Of a stretch of DNA of 64,000 bases, positions 1 to 10,942 are shown one piece after another. The translations under genes and the position numbers were made by a program. Source of the DNA: Caprella mutica (lineage: Eukaryota; Arthropoda; Malacostraca; Amphipoda; Caprellidae); assembly GCA_947561585.1 (NCBI GenBank), contig CANNZV010001605.1:1-64000 (forward strand). The letters are read 5' to 3'. A model generated the notes under the pieces. That model did no database searches and was not told where the DNA came from. It worked only from the letters and a program-made list of their open reading frames with translations. Numbering within the stretch: the first letter of the stretch is position 1; every line of letters begins with the position of its first letter.

Positions 1-105
1 TAATTGGGCCCGCCAACAATTGGGCCCAAGACAATTGGGCTCCACGACAATTGGGCCCGGACAATGGAGCCCCAAGACAATTAGGCCCAAAGACAATTAT
101 ATTTG
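1..105. repeat. ACAATTGGGCCC minisatellite array (element end)
   Basis: About six imperfect units of a 16-18 bp motif built on ACAATTGGGCCC. The same motif bounds the element at 33530-34257 and starts the one near 20095, so this is probably one end of a related element cut by the window edge. Confidence 0.75.
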
Positions 106-420
106 TTGCGACTTTTTATCAGAGTCTACTGTATGTATTAACTTAATTTAAGACCATTGCTACTGTAATAACTATAGGGTTGTGCCAATATGCATTTGCA
201 TAAAAATATGTATAATCTTGAGCATATTTAAAATAAGGAATATTACTAATAAGAAAATCTATTACCTCGTTATGATAAATATATTCTCATTTTTAAAAAT
301 ATAATCTTTTTATTTGAACATATTCTTTCCATGAATAATTACTATTTTTTATGAAGCAAAGAAATCCAAGATACATTGTGGAACTCCTCTATAGTGAACT
401 CATGTGTAGTGAATGAGTTA
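106..420 (-). mobile_element. Partial copy of the ACAATTGGGCCC-type element, inverted
   Basis: Read on the minus strand this matches the right halves of the copies at 20760-21060 and 33960-34200, with shared blocks such as GCAATGGTCTT and ATGCTCAAGA in the same order. It ends near 362-420 with a GAACTCCTCTATAGTGAA word that resembles a pogo-type terminal repeat. No coding potential is seen. Confidence 0.6.
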
Positions 421-971
421 GGATTCAGCCAAAAGAAAGTAAGAATGTAGGAATTTTAGAAGACCGCGTTGCCCACTAAGACATGCCGAAATTTTTGGAC
501 ATACTGAGCCGAATTAAAGTTGTCGTAATTGTTCAGTGTTCAATATTGAAAAGTTTTCTAAATTAATATTAAAAAATATATTCTCATAATCTCATTTTAT
601 TCCAACAACTGTTCAAATTTTCTTAGTTCAATGTAACGAATAACCTTCAAAATTGACCCATTTTATCATTTAAATAGTATTGTTACTGAACTTTGTCAGA
701 CGATGAAAGTACACTGGTAGCCGGTAAATTGCCCGAAAACAATTGCTCGAAAAACAATTGCTCGAACGAACAATTGATCGAATGAACAATTGCTCGAATT
801 ATCAAATTGCTCGAATTATAAAATTGAACAGTTTTCGATTTTATAAAAGTCAGATATTCATGAAGTGGAGCTGCACCTAGCAATGTTTTTTTCTTTTTAG
901 TAATTGATCATTAATCATTCTATAAAATATTTTAATTATTACTCATTCTGCATAATCTTTTTTTAGACCGT

Positions 972-1224
972 TTGTGTCATCTCGTATGTAACATGTGAAT
1001 TGGAATCATGTGGTGAATCAGTACTATTCATGTTTTTTTTATCTTAAAACCCGAAAAAATTTGTAGATTAATTTATTACTAGTCTATAAAAGGTGAAATA
1101 ACTCGAAGTTATGGCAGATTTTTAATAAATCTACAAATTTTTCCGGGTTTTATGATAAAAAAACATGAATAATACAATCACACCACATGATTCCAATTCA
1201 CATGTTACATACGAGATGACACAA
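972..1224. repeat. 253-bp inverted repeat (MITE-like)
   Basis: The left end starts TTGTGTCATCTCGTATGTAA and the right end is its reverse complement (…ACGAGATGACACAA). Pairing continues through GAATTGGAATCATGTGGTG and a poly-T/poly-A block around a short centre. No coding potential. It is probably a hairpin MITE. Confidence 0.85.
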
Positions 1225-1396
1225 CCCAGGAAGAAATTATAGGGGGGACATAGAAGATTTTGGGAGATTAAAGGAGCCTTTCTACCATAATCATAGAAGA
1301 GAATTTGGGATGCTTATGTCCAAGTTTTCTACCATGTTCACTCCTATAATTAAAGGAGGGAATCTCCTATACTATAAGATGATTTCACCCATAATC

Positions 1397-1606
1397 ATAG
1401 AAGAATACCAAAATTAATATTTCCTAGCATATACTGCAATTGTACGTGTACGTTTGACTTTACATGAATTAGTTGAATGAAACATATTGTTATATACAAA
1501 TTAAATGGAAAGAAATGGAGAAAGAAATGAAGTGATGTTGCCGGGTCTCGAACCAGCACCTTGTTGACTTCTGCTTGCGACGCTAACCACTCGACCATCC
1601 TGGACA
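1397..1606 (-). mobile_element. tRNA-derived SINE, copy 1
   Basis: On the minus strand a tRNA-like head (1606 to about 1532) carries an A-box-like TGGTCGAGTGG and a B-box-like GGTTCGAGACC. The body includes TTTAATTTGTATATAACA and is shared with the copies at 38643-38850 and 26270-26400. The head lacks a good acceptor stem or a normal anticodon arm, so it is not a working tRNA gene. Confidence 0.8.
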
Positions 1607-1734
1607 GGAGGAGGAGGATTTTTAATGAACTTTATGCAATATGATAACTCAAGTTTATCTTTAGGTTATCATCGATAAATATAGTTTCATATTTCATAGA
1701 TTATTTCATTTTTTCTTCTATAATCGTTTCTTTT

Positions 1735-1895
1735 ATAATTTTTAGGGGATCAACTATTTTCACTAATTCCTGGAATATTCCTTCGATATTTTTAGGGGAT
1801 CAACAAATTTTCAGTAATTCTTGGAATCTTCCCTCGATATCGATAGGGATCAACTAATTTTCAATAATTCCGTGAATATTCCCTCGATATCGTTA
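1735..1895. repeat. ~57-bp tandem repeat, about 3 copies
   Basis: Three imperfect units contain GGGATCAACTAATTTTCA followed by CCCTCGATATCGTTA. The same unit recurs at 26520-26720, in both places next to a copy of the SINE body, so the two loci share a larger duplicated segment. Confidence 0.8.
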
Positions 1896-1896
1896 C

Positions 1897-2731
1897 CCAG
1901 GGAGAATATTATGGTGGGGTCATAGAAGATTATGGTGGACATACATTATAGGGGGCTAGATCTTATGTGATTATAGATAATATTCGATAAATATCATCCT
2001 TGTGCAAAACATCCTATAAACATCTATAATCCCCGTAATATTTCCCAACCATGATGTATAATAGATTGTATCAACCAAAATCTCCGAATATTTTCTGATA
2101 ATGTTCCTTATATGAACTTCTATGAATGATCCCATCTTAAATCTACGAAGATTTTCTGATAATAATCCTACTATGAATTTGAATGGCTGTAACATCTTAA
2201 ATCTGCGAAGATTTTCTGATGATATTCTTTATATAAACTTCTATGACTGATCCATGGATCAGTCATAGAAGTTCATATAAGAAATACCATCAGAAAATAT
2301 TCGGAGATTTAAGATGGTTCAATCATAGAAGTTCATATAAGAAATACCATCAGCAAATCTTCGGAGATTTAAGATGGTTCAATCATAGAAGTTCATATAA
2401 GAAATACCATCAGAAAATCTTCAAAGATTTAAGATGGATCAGTCATAGAAGTTCATATAAGGAATACCATCAGAAAATCTTCGAAGATTTAAGATGGCTC
2501 AGTCATAGAAGTTCATATAAGGAACATTATCAGAAAATATTCGGAGATTTTGGTTGATATAATCTACTATACATCATGGTTGGGAAATATTACGGGGATT
2601 ATAGATGTTTATAGGATGTTTTGCACAAGGATGATATTTATCGAATATTATCTATAATCACGTAAGATCTAGCCCCCTATAATGTCTGTCCACCATAATC
2701 TTCTATGACCCTACCATAATATTCTCCCTGG
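1897..2731. repeat. 835-bp inverted repeat with a 60-bp tandem core
   Basis: The ends are CCAGGGAGAAT and its complement ATTCTCCCTGG. The axis is near 2253 at GATCCATGGATC. The right half contains about five tandem 60-bp units (2262-2540) with AGAAGTTCATATAAG and AGATTTAAGATGG; the left half has about three degenerate inverted ones. The open frame at 2243-2557 exists only because 60 is divisible by three. Confidence 0.9.
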
Positions 2732-3025
2732 AAAACGGTATAAAAAAAATTATGCAGAATGAGTAATAATTAAATTCATTTATAGAATGATTAATGACCA
2801 GTTACTAAAAAAAAAACATTGTTAGGTGCAGCTCCACTTCATGAATAACTGACTTTTATAAAATCGAAAACTGTGCAATTTGATAATTCGAGCAATTGTT
2901 CATTCGAGCAATTGTTTTTTGAGTAATTGTCTTTCGACCAATTGTCCAGGGCCAAATTGTCGGTTGGCCAAATTGTCGGGGCCTAATTATTCTTGGGCCC
3001 AATTGTCAGTGCACCGACAGATCGT

Positions 3026-3802
3026 TCTGAAATATGCACAGTATATGTATCTTTTGGAAAAAAACATTAATTGTTTGTATATTTTTTTTCAATAATAGGC
3101 ATTCGTTTTGGAAAAAATAAAGATTTTATATTAAAATAATCGTGAGGCTATGAGGATATATGTTGGAACAAAAATAAATTTGTTTTAGAATCCTTTAAAC
3201 ATTTATAACAAAATAAAAAACTGATTTTCCTTTTTCTTTCACATTTTGTCAGGACAAACGATTTATTATGACTAACTGAAAAATTTAGAGAAATCCTAAA
3301 TTTTCGGTTTTGAACTGTGATAAAAAAGTTGTATAAATTTTGTAGAACTCATTCGAGGACTCCAAAAACTGTCTTTGTTTTTCTTGTTATGTAAAATCTC
3401 AATAACTCATTCATTTTTAGATTGTAAATTCATATTTTACAGTGGAACCAAATGCGTAAAGTATTTATGTGTAATGTCAATTTCATCACTATAGACACGG
3501 TTTGGATGTTTTTTCTTGTTGATCTGCGATCTACAGATGATATAAAAGTATATCTTTCATTATAAGACTGTGGTTCCTATACTATTATGTCAAACTGCAC
3601 TGAAAATCGAAATGACGATAATTCGTCATACAAGACTAAAACGTTCAAAAAAGGTAATTGTACTTTATCTCTTCTCGTTAATCTATATCTATACTAAATA
3701 TTTAGGTTAAAATAATAATATATTTCACGTAAAATTATTTCCATTGAAAAGTTAAGGTTACAAGCGCATTACAATTCACCAAAAAATTATAATATATTAT
3801 TA
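3026..3802. other. No gene recognised
   Basis: AT-rich sequence with short frames only. No repeat family or coding motif was recognised. Confidence 0.5.
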
Positions 3803-3804
3803 CA

Positions 3805-3979
3805 TGTCAGTTGTCCGCATGGCAGTTTGTCGCATGGCAGTTATCCGCATGGCAGTTTGTCGCATGGCAGTTTGTCGCATGGCAGTTATCCGCATGGCAG
3901 TTGTCCGCATGGCAGTTTGTCGCATGGCAGTTTGTCGCATGGCAGTTATCCGCATGGCAGTTGTCCGCATTGCAGTTGT
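3805..3979. repeat. 15-bp minisatellite GGCAGTTRTCCGCAT, about 12 units
   Basis: Units alternate between GCAGTTGTCCGCATG, GCAGTTATCCGCATG and GCAGTTTGTCGCATG. This is the reverse complement of the 1.3 kb array at 49695-51030. The array stops at a CCTAGA word (3980-3985). Frames on both strands are artefacts of the 15-bp period. Confidence 0.95.
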
Positions 3980-4023
3980 CCTAGAGCCCATCTAATACCC
4001 TTCTCACTCAATCTAAATAAATA

Positions 4024-5087
4024 ACGACATGACGTTTCGTCGACAGGACGTTTCGTCGAAAAGATGTTTCGTCGACAAATTTTCGTAAAGGAGATATTAA
4101 CACTCTTTAATGTTAAAAAGCATGCACTTCAACAGAATAATGTACCAAACGATCAAATTACAAAATAGAATAATGGTAAGGCGGTAAATAAATTAAAATG
4201 TTTTTTACTTTAATACTGAACCAGAATTACTTAATAAATGATGCCAATTTATTTTGAAGTAATTTGAAAAATTGTATAAGCAAGACAAAAATTAAAAAAT
4301 ATATCGTACCAAATAATGAAATCATTGAAAACTAAACGACTAAATCTACACACAAAGAGCATTCTTAAATTTAATTCTTTGTCTATAAGTAGCCTCGTAT
4401 CAAGACTGCCTATAAAAATCTTAATGCGGTGATGGCTTGATTAAATGTGTCCTTTCGAGTACTTTGAGACTATTAATAATAATATATTAGTCCTACAATA
4501 TAATGTAATAAATTCATATATTTTTTGGAGCTTGGAGAGGATATTTTTCTTTTTTCTTACATGATCAAAATTCGAAAATGGGATATCGTTTGATAACTCT
4601 GAACTTTTTCATATTTTAAAGCCAACTACTGGTTTGAAAGAATAACTTTTTGGTAAAACAATAACCCAAGTATCGATAAACATTCAACGGCGAGTTTTTT
4701 TTATAAAAAATCTTGACTTTTAATCTAGGATTACCACTCAATTACAGAAAACTTGCAGTTATCGAACAGTGGACATTTACCGACTGAAAGTGACTTGTCA
4801 ATTACAAATCCGACGATAAAAATCTTATAATTGTTTTAAATTTTACAGATCACAAACGTAACTCAACCCAAAATTATTAAATTACGTTAAAATAATTTGG
4901 AATAAATGGGTAGTTTTGGTTTAGTTGATCGTTTGATACATTATTATTCTGTTTTGTAACATTAGAGTGTGTTAATATCCATTTTACGAAAATTTGTCGA
5001 CGCAACGTCATGTTAATTGACGAACCGTCTTGTCGACAAATTGTCTGTCGATGAAACGGCTTCCGACGAAACTGTTGAAATTCTAGG
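4024..5087. mobile_element. Minisatellite-ended element, TTTCGTCGACAGGACG family
   Basis: Left arm 4024-4160 and right arm about 4920-5076 are inverted. Outermost are repeats of CGTTTCGTCGACA; inside them are paired unique stretches, for example TTTTCGTAAA with TTTACGAAAA and ATCAAACGATC-like blocks. The interior has no coding potential. The right array is followed directly by TCTAGG (5082-5087). This is a non-autonomous fold-back-like element. Confidence 0.8.
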
Positions 5088-5394
5088 GTCTAATTTGTTC
5101 TTTATTCTATGTTCTATTATAGATGAGAGGAATAATTAGAATGATCCCCTAAGATCATTTCACGTCTCCGAATTCTTTTCACACAAATGATTTGAGTTAT
5201 TTGAAACTGACTCTAGTCTAAATGGTAAAGTTTGGTTATAAAACTACATATTATGAGGAAGGACAATTAAACAACAGGATTGGTTCCTGAATGAAATGTA
5301 TTTTGAGTACGTTGAAAAATTACAATTGTTCTAAGCTTAGGCACAAGTATTTTACAGTAAGGTAAAGTGGACCGATTAGGAGTGAAGGAGCCCC

Positions 5395-6440
5395 TCCGAC
5401 TTCGGTTCACGGAGCCGGTATCCGGCCGTTTTTCCGAAAACGAATTTGACGAAACCAAATTCTCCGAAAACTATTTCGCCGAACCGGATTCTCCGAATAT
5501 GAATTTGCCGATACCCAAATTTGTCGAAAACGGATTCGCCGAAAGCCAAATTTACCGAAAGACTTATTTAAAACAGAATGTAAAATTACACAAATGTTAC
5601 AGAAAAAAACCGGAATCATAACCCTTAGATAAACTAAATGATCCTATAATTAATCTATCTCTTCGTTAATCTTTGTACACTAAATGATTCTTTGTCTTTT
5701 CTAATTTTAAAGACGTTCAAGCTTTATTCAGTCAGAATCAGTCAGTTAGCTATGGGAGCATGTTGCATTTCTTTCGTTTGAGCGTTTGGTTGTTTTTAGA
5801 TTGTGTGTTTCTGGAGTGTTAATTCATTTTTGTGAATATTCCATGTTTACTGCATATTTTTTATTCGGTTGTTAATAGTATACCATACAGAAGGTGTTTT
5901 GTGACTGACAGTATTAATATTTATTCCATTTATTGGGTTTAAAATATGAAATTGTTAGTAATGAATAACATAACTATTAGATATGTTTATACCTTCCCAA
6001 TATACCTATATCTTCAACGATAGTGTCACTTGCATGAATAAATTTGTTTCAGGTAAAAAGATTGATTTCTATCAACCCTCTATTAGTAATGCCATACACA
6101 TATTAATATATAATATATACAATTAGATATATGATTTTTATAAAAATGATACTGAATTAGCGGAATACAAATTTATATAGCAATAGTAATGTCAAACTCA
6201 TATAAAAAATGTAATTTTGTATGCATAAGATATAATGATGAGAACTACAAAATCTAACAGAATGTTATTTTTAAATACATAAAATTTGATTTTCGACAAA
6301 TTTGTCCTTCGGAAAATTTGCCCATTCGTTTTCGGCTAATTTGGGATTCGGAAAAAACATATTTGGAAAATCCGTTTCGGCAAATTAGTTTTCGGCAAAT
6401 TTGGTTTCGGCCATTTCGTTTTCGCAAAATCAGCCTAGAC
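5395..6440. mobile_element. Minisatellite-ended element, CCGAAAACGAATTTG family
   Basis: The left array (about 5417-5575, starting at GGTATCCGG) and right array (6285-6434, ending at CCTAGA) carry the same motif, CCGAAAAC-GAATTTGCCGAAA, in opposite orientation. The left interior (about 5575-5830) recurs inverted at 9150-9430, and the right interior (about 5860-6290) recurs inverted at 24945-25510. Short frames inside are repeat artefacts. Confidence 0.8.
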
Positions 6441-6544
6441 CCGACGGAGCCAAGCTCCGCACAACGCACACTTAATCCCTCCCTATAATAAAGAGCGTTG
6501 TGTTTTTATATATATATATATAAATCCATCACGCTCAAGAATTT

Positions 6545-6645
6545 TTTTTATAAAAACTCAAAATTTTCCGAAAACTCAACTTTTTTCGAAAACTCTAAAT
6601 TTTCCAAAAAATCAAAATTTTCCGAAAACTCATTGAATCAAAATT
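6545..6645. repeat. Degenerate tandem repeat TCAAAATTTTCCGAAAAC
   Basis: Four to five imperfect units of about 20 bp. It may be a decayed relative of the CCGAAAAC arrays next door. Confidence 0.6.
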
Positions 6646-6884
6646 AAATTTCCGTTAAAAACCCGTTATTTTTAACAGGATAGTACACTAGTAAAGAATA
6701 GTTAATCATGAACATCTTATTTTGCGCACGGCTATATTTATACCGCATTCCACTTACTTCACACGGTATGTGATACACATATTTATGGTGTTGCTAGTAC
6801 AACCCAAATGTGTTTTTTAATACTTACAGTAGCAAGAAATAACACACAATGCATTATTTGAAATTAACACGCAAGTGTTATTTG

Positions 6885-7060
6885 CTTTGTCAGGTGGGCA
6901 GCGCTACTTTGAAAAGCAGCGGCGCTGCCGCTGCCGCTACATGCATAATAATGTGGCAGCGCTGCCGCTACCGCTACATTTTCAGAAAAGCATCGGCGCT
7001 CCCTCTACCGATACAGCAGAATGTAGCGTTAGCGCTACAGCGCTACTTTCCAAAAAATAT
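6885..7060. mobile_element. GC-rich imperfect palindrome, possible hAT-type MITE
   Basis: An island of repeated GCAGCGCTGCCGCTACCGCTAC and GTAGCGCTACAGCGCTACTTT words, far more GC-rich than its surroundings, with inverted symmetry. GTAGCGCTAC-rich ends are known from hAT-type non-autonomous elements, but no target-site duplication was confirmed. The two frames across it are artefacts. Confidence 0.4.
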
Positions 7061-7146
7061 CATATATGCTGTAAAATTGTATTTATTACATTTGCGGTCA
7101 GTTACAGTGTAGAAACTAATTGTTGATCCCCTGAAAAAAGATTACA

Positions 7147-7960
7147 CGCAAAGGAACAAATTCTAAATAGCTACGAGACATAACTCTCCTTGATCAAGAG
7201 AGAACTCAAGAGGAAACCATTGGAAACTAGTGAGGCAGTTTTTAAGAGTGTTTGTGTGGAAAAACTCGTCATTGTAGAATATTGAAACTAATTGTCCCCT
7301 ACGTTTCACCTGTAATCAGGCCTCTTTCGAAGGATACGGACAAGGTTACTATGGGCGGAGAAGTATCTTAAGACTGATTACCAAACAGTACTCTACAAAG
7401 ACAAAATGCGTGAAAACTCTCGACGGCCCTGACTGATGGGCTAAAGCTTGGCTGCCTCATGCCTCACCACATCGCAAACGAATTTGACGTCAACATGGAA
7501 GTGGAGGTGTGATAATTTGGGCTGGGACCATTGGAAATGAACTGGTCGGATCTTCCAGGATTCCAATAGGAGTGAAAATAAATTCTGCTAATTAAATTAA
7601 CTTTTTGAATTGTGGATTTGTTCATTGGCTGGAAAGGAAACCTGCTGCGTTAAAAAAAGTTATTTACATTCATGAGAACGCTCCTTCTCACTCTACTAAG
7701 GCAACTGTGAATTTCCTGAGGAGTAATAAGTTCGTTAATGAAAAGTTGATGGTATGGCCCAGTCTCTTTCTAGATTCAAACCCAATTGAAGAACTTCAGT
7801 CCATCCTGAAGCAGAAAGTGTATGTGCGAAGACGTCAGTTCTCGTCGAAAGATGAGCTCTGGAAGGATACTGAAGACTCTTGTAAAACGATAACGTCTGA
7901 TACAATTCAGAAATTTACAGATTTGATGGATAAGCGTCTTTTAAAAATGGTGGAAAAGAG
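7147..7960 (+). pseudogene. Tc1-like transposase relic
   Basis: Pieces in several frames follow the order of a Tc1-type DD34E transposase. They are an N-terminal stretch around 7150-7300, AEKYLKTDYQTVLYKDK near 7347, TLDGPD then WAKAWLPH near 7420-7460, GGVIIWAGTIGNELVG near 7505, and a longer intact stretch at 7605-7950 with ENAPSHSTKAT and DSNPIEELQSILKQKVY. The family normally has DNAPSH and NPIENLW; here the second catalytic Asp is Glu and the frame has stops and shifts, so the copy is dead. Sequence after about 7960 in the open frame is antisense to a gypsy fragment and is not transposase. Confidence 0.85.
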
Positions 7961-7964
7961 GCGA

Positions 7965-8215
7965 AATCATAGCACTGGTGAGAGGGCGATGATCAGTCAG
8001 CACTGTGAAAGTACGACCATCCAGGAAGTATGATAAATGTCTAATCGCCAGGAATATTGCGATCAGTTCCCTGTCGTACGTGCTGTTGAGCCAGATCCAG
8101 TTCTTTCGAGAAGAAAGCGATGGGTACAGTTTCTCCGTTGATCTCTTGTTGAAGCACTGCCCCCACTGCTGTGACTGACACGTCGGTTGCTAGGCTGGAG
8201 TCAGGGCGGGGTCAG
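7965..8215 (-). pseudogene. Ty3/gypsy pol fragment (RNase H region)
   Basis: On the minus strand from about 8215 the translation begins ATDVSVTAVGAVLQQ, then GETVPIAFFSKELDLAQQ. After a one-base shift it continues YDRELIAIFLAIRHLSYFLD, then FTVLTDHRPLTSAM. These match in order the RNase H domain of Ty3/gypsy Pol: the Asp of TDxS, the VGAVLQQ strand, the FFSKxL motif, YDRELLAI and TDHxPL. The fragment has no LTRs or other pol domains nearby and is broken. It lies antisense and adjoining the Tc1 relic, so the two elements were juxtaposed by insertion or rearrangement. Confidence 0.85.
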
Positions 8216-9139
8216 CTGGTCGGCCAGTGCAGAGAGAGGCTGGAGAGGTGTTGAATGGAACGAGAGCAGTTGGAGAGTGACTAAGTAAGTCTAAGGCTGG
8301 TCCTTATATAAACTCGATCAGTATGTGTGAGAAATAGCTCCAGTGCAGAAAACGCGAAAGACCGTGACATAAGTGCCGAATGAAGCTCTGGCAGTCACTA
8401 CAAGCACCTTTATCGGGTATATATATTTCCCAATCCCAATTATAATGTTTTACTAATTTGCCATTTGCCATCGTAGAGATGCACCGATAGTGCTGTTATC
8501 GGGAAATATATGGAAGCATCGATATTTTTACGAGAATCTAGTAATTGGCATAGATCCCAAGAAATAGTCTAAAATTTATCGATATCAATTACATATCCAT
8601 GTAAGGTATACCTAGCATACATAGGATCCAATAGTTTATTAATAATACATATATCAACCAATATAAGAAAGATATTGACCTATCATGACACTATATAGAT
8701 ATTACTCTATTGCAAATTATGATATTTAAATAAAAAATTCCCTGACTCAATTGCCCGATTTTATATGAGAGAAATATTTTCCCCATATCATAAAAGTTAT
8801 CATAGAGATTTGATGTAATTAAGCTGTATTATTCCATATGTATTATACTTGTAAATTAGGAAGCAATATAAATATAAATTCCTGGGAGCATAATCCTATC
8901 TTATGAAGATTGTAAAAACTTAGGTAAATATAAATATTTAAAATTATATAGTAAAAGTAAGTTAAAAGTAAAAATTATGATTCATATATACACATGCAAC
9001 AGGAATATAAACCTAATCGGCTAACAATTTGGTACCAGTGAATCTCTAAACATGAGAAAACTAAATAGATATATATCACCATTGCATTAAAACAAAGCAG
9101 TAAACATGAAACAGTCACAAAAAAAAAAATAATAAACAC
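8216..9139. other. No gene recognised
   Basis: Relatively GC-rich to about 8420 and possibly still part of the broken retroelement, then AT-rich. A TAGAGATGCACCGATA word at 8474-8489 resembles hAT termini but no partner was found. The frame at 8975-9163 has no recognisable features. Confidence 0.4.
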
Positions 9140-9498
9140 GTTAGTAACACCTAATTCTAACAAGCCAAACGCTCAAATGAAAGAAATGTAGCATGCTCCC
9201 AAAACTGACGACTGATACTGACTGAATAAAGCTTGAACGTTTTAAAAATAAGAACAGAGACAAAGAATCATTTTACAAAGATTAACAATTAGAATGATTA
9301 ACGAGGAGATAGAATAATAATTGAAGGATTATTTAGTGTAACTAAGGGTTATGATTTCATTGTTTTGTTTCTTTTCTCTAACTCTTGTGTAAAAAAGACT
9401 ACATTTTGTTTTAAATAAGACTTTCGGTAAATTTGTCTTTCGGCAAATCTTCACTTTGGCGAATCGTCTTCGACAAATTTGGTTTCGGCAAATTTGGC
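9140..9498 (-). mobile_element. Second copy of the left half of the CCGAAAAC-family element
   Basis: The reverse complement matches 5560-5830, sharing AAGCTTTATTCAGTCAG, CAAACGCTCAAATGAAAG-type and AAAGAATCATTT blocks. It runs into a TTTCGGCAAATTTGG array (9420-9498) that stops at TCTAGG (9499-9504). Confidence 0.75.
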
Positions 9499-10590
9499 TC
9501 TAGGACATCTCGTCCACGGACATTTCGTTCACGGACATTTCTTACACGTACAATTCGTCCACGAATGGCTTTATTTTGTATTTTAAAGTGTTTATGGAAT
9601 ATATTTTATGTTATTTTTCAATATTTCTTTATTAGCCAGGTGTAAATATACAATAATATGATAGTGATTTAAGCCGTATATGACACACATTAACACATAA
9701 AAATGTTTATCTATCTATTACAGTTATACAATAAGATATGCTAAACGGGTTGACTGTATCTTTAAATTATTGACTTCGTTTAATATTTTGCATTAATTAA
9801 TGAATTATGAGTATCTAAAGTTTATAACTGAAATAGCAGGGTCCTAACAATAATAAATGTGTAGATACTTAGGAATTAAAGCAATTGCAATAGAGGTAAA
9901 TATAATTATTATTATTATAAATGTATAAGTCCGAAAATATGAAACAATCCAATAACACGGACGTTTTTACGTTTAAATAATATAACGTAACACTAAAAAG
10001 TAATAATATCTAGCTAATTTTCTTATATAATATTTTTAGTAGTATATTATATACATGCATATTATTATGTATGTAATTTAGGTAATCACTGTTAAAAATA
10101 TTCTGCTATAAAATACTAATTTCTGAACCATAAATGCATCTAATTACCTATATTGCTACCTAATCTGAATACTACTATTGGTGATTATTGTAGTTACCGT
10201 TTTCTATGTTTATGTACTGTAATAACATCAAAACCTGCCAGGTAATTATTACATATTTTATAAGAATCGGGTGTAATAAAAGTGGAGCCTGCCTGTACAT
10301 CATTAAGAAGTTTTCACTTTTATTATTTTACTGATGCCGGCCAACAGGATAAAAAGATTGCAATAAGAATTTAGGCAAAGACCATATATTTCTAATTACC
10401 ATCAAATAAGGGTGTTAAATAATTTATATTGCAGAATATATATAAATAATTAATATATGAAATAAATGCACACAATAAATATAATACAAAATAAATCAAT
10501 TCGTGGACGAATTGTTCGTGGACGAATTGTCCGTGGACGAAATGTCCGTTGGACGAAATGTCCGTGGACGAAATGTCCGTGCACGGGCAA
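9499..10590. mobile_element. Minisatellite-ended element, CGTGGACGAAATGTCC family
   Basis: The left array (9505-9570) and right array (10498-10590) are inverted copies of CGTGGACGAAATGTCC. Next to them are paired stretches such as TTTATTTTGTAT and ATACAAAATAAA. The interior block 9880-10035 recurs at 25740-25905 and, more diverged, at 56400-56780. No transposase frame was found. Confidence 0.8.
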
Positions 10591-10645
10591 ATTCGTATTT
10601 GGAGAATCCGGCTTGGCGAATTAGAATTCGGCGAATTAGTTTTAG
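10590..10645. repeat. Short CCGAAAAC-type array fragment
   Basis: Motifs GGAGAATCCGGCTTGGCGAA and ATTCGGCGAATTAG resemble the array at 28391-28496. It abuts the CGTGGACGAAATGTCC array. Confidence 0.55.
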
Positions 10646-10742
10646 TGACTATAAATTCTTCCACAAATTCCACTAAATCTGTGATATATCTCATCATGTT
10701 AAAGATTATAAAATTCTATATCATTATTTTACATCATTTCAG

Positions 10743-10942
10743 ATATCTGGTCATGTCAAAGCACCTTCCTGTTACTATCCTTCCTGGGTTTAGCTTTGGC
10801 GAACTCCATGCGTGGAAATCTCTCTGTGACGATAGTAGCGATCATGAAAGAACCAGAAATCATTGCTAATTCTGTTCAAACGCAAAATGACGAACTGGAG
10901 TGCCCGTATGAAGAAACTACAAATAACACTTCAAATTATACT
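10743..10942 (+). CDS. Transporter exon A: TM1 and glycosylated loop
   Basis: The acceptor follows CATTTCAG and the donor is ACT|GTAAAT. The first two bases complete a codon begun in an upstream exon. It encodes TM1 (FLLLSFLGLALANSM, then RGNLSV with the conserved arginine) and a luminal or extracellular loop ending NNTSNYT with several N-glycosylation sequons. Confidence 0.9.

Larger units (their letters stand above)
690..3025. mobile_element. Nested giant palindrome (fold-back element)
   Basis: Three inverted repeats are stacked. The outer arms, about 715-966 and 2750-3005, carry AATTGCTCGAA repeats followed by a shared block including GTGGAGCTGCACCTA. Inside lie a compact palindrome (972-1224) and a second large palindrome (1897-2731). 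A SINE and a 57-bp tandem repeat sit in the interior. Only short repeat-derived reading frames are present. This resembles a fold-back transposon with younger insertions. Confidence 0.7.

Noticed and set aside
1532..1606. tRNA gene on the minus strand
   Set aside because: Boxes A and B are present but acceptor and anticodon arms do not form properly; the same head with a conserved tail elsewhere marks a SINE.
2243..2557. 104-residue frame with SHRSSYKKYHQKIF repeats
   Set aside because: Product of a 60-bp tandem unit within a palindrome.
3805..3979. CRISPR-like array
   Set aside because: No spacers; contiguous 15-bp units in a eukaryotic context.
6849..7126. Two overlapping frames rich in Ala, Arg and Leu
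   Set aside because: They overlap a GC-rich imperfect palindrome and are in conflicting frames.
8474..8489. TAGAGATGCACCGATA as a hAT terminal repeat
   Set aside because: It resembles hAT ends, but no inverted partner or target duplication was found.
10549..10869. 106-residue frame overlapping transporter exon A
   Set aside because: It reads exon A in the wrong frame and runs through a minisatellite; the exon's own frame matches SLC17 proteins.
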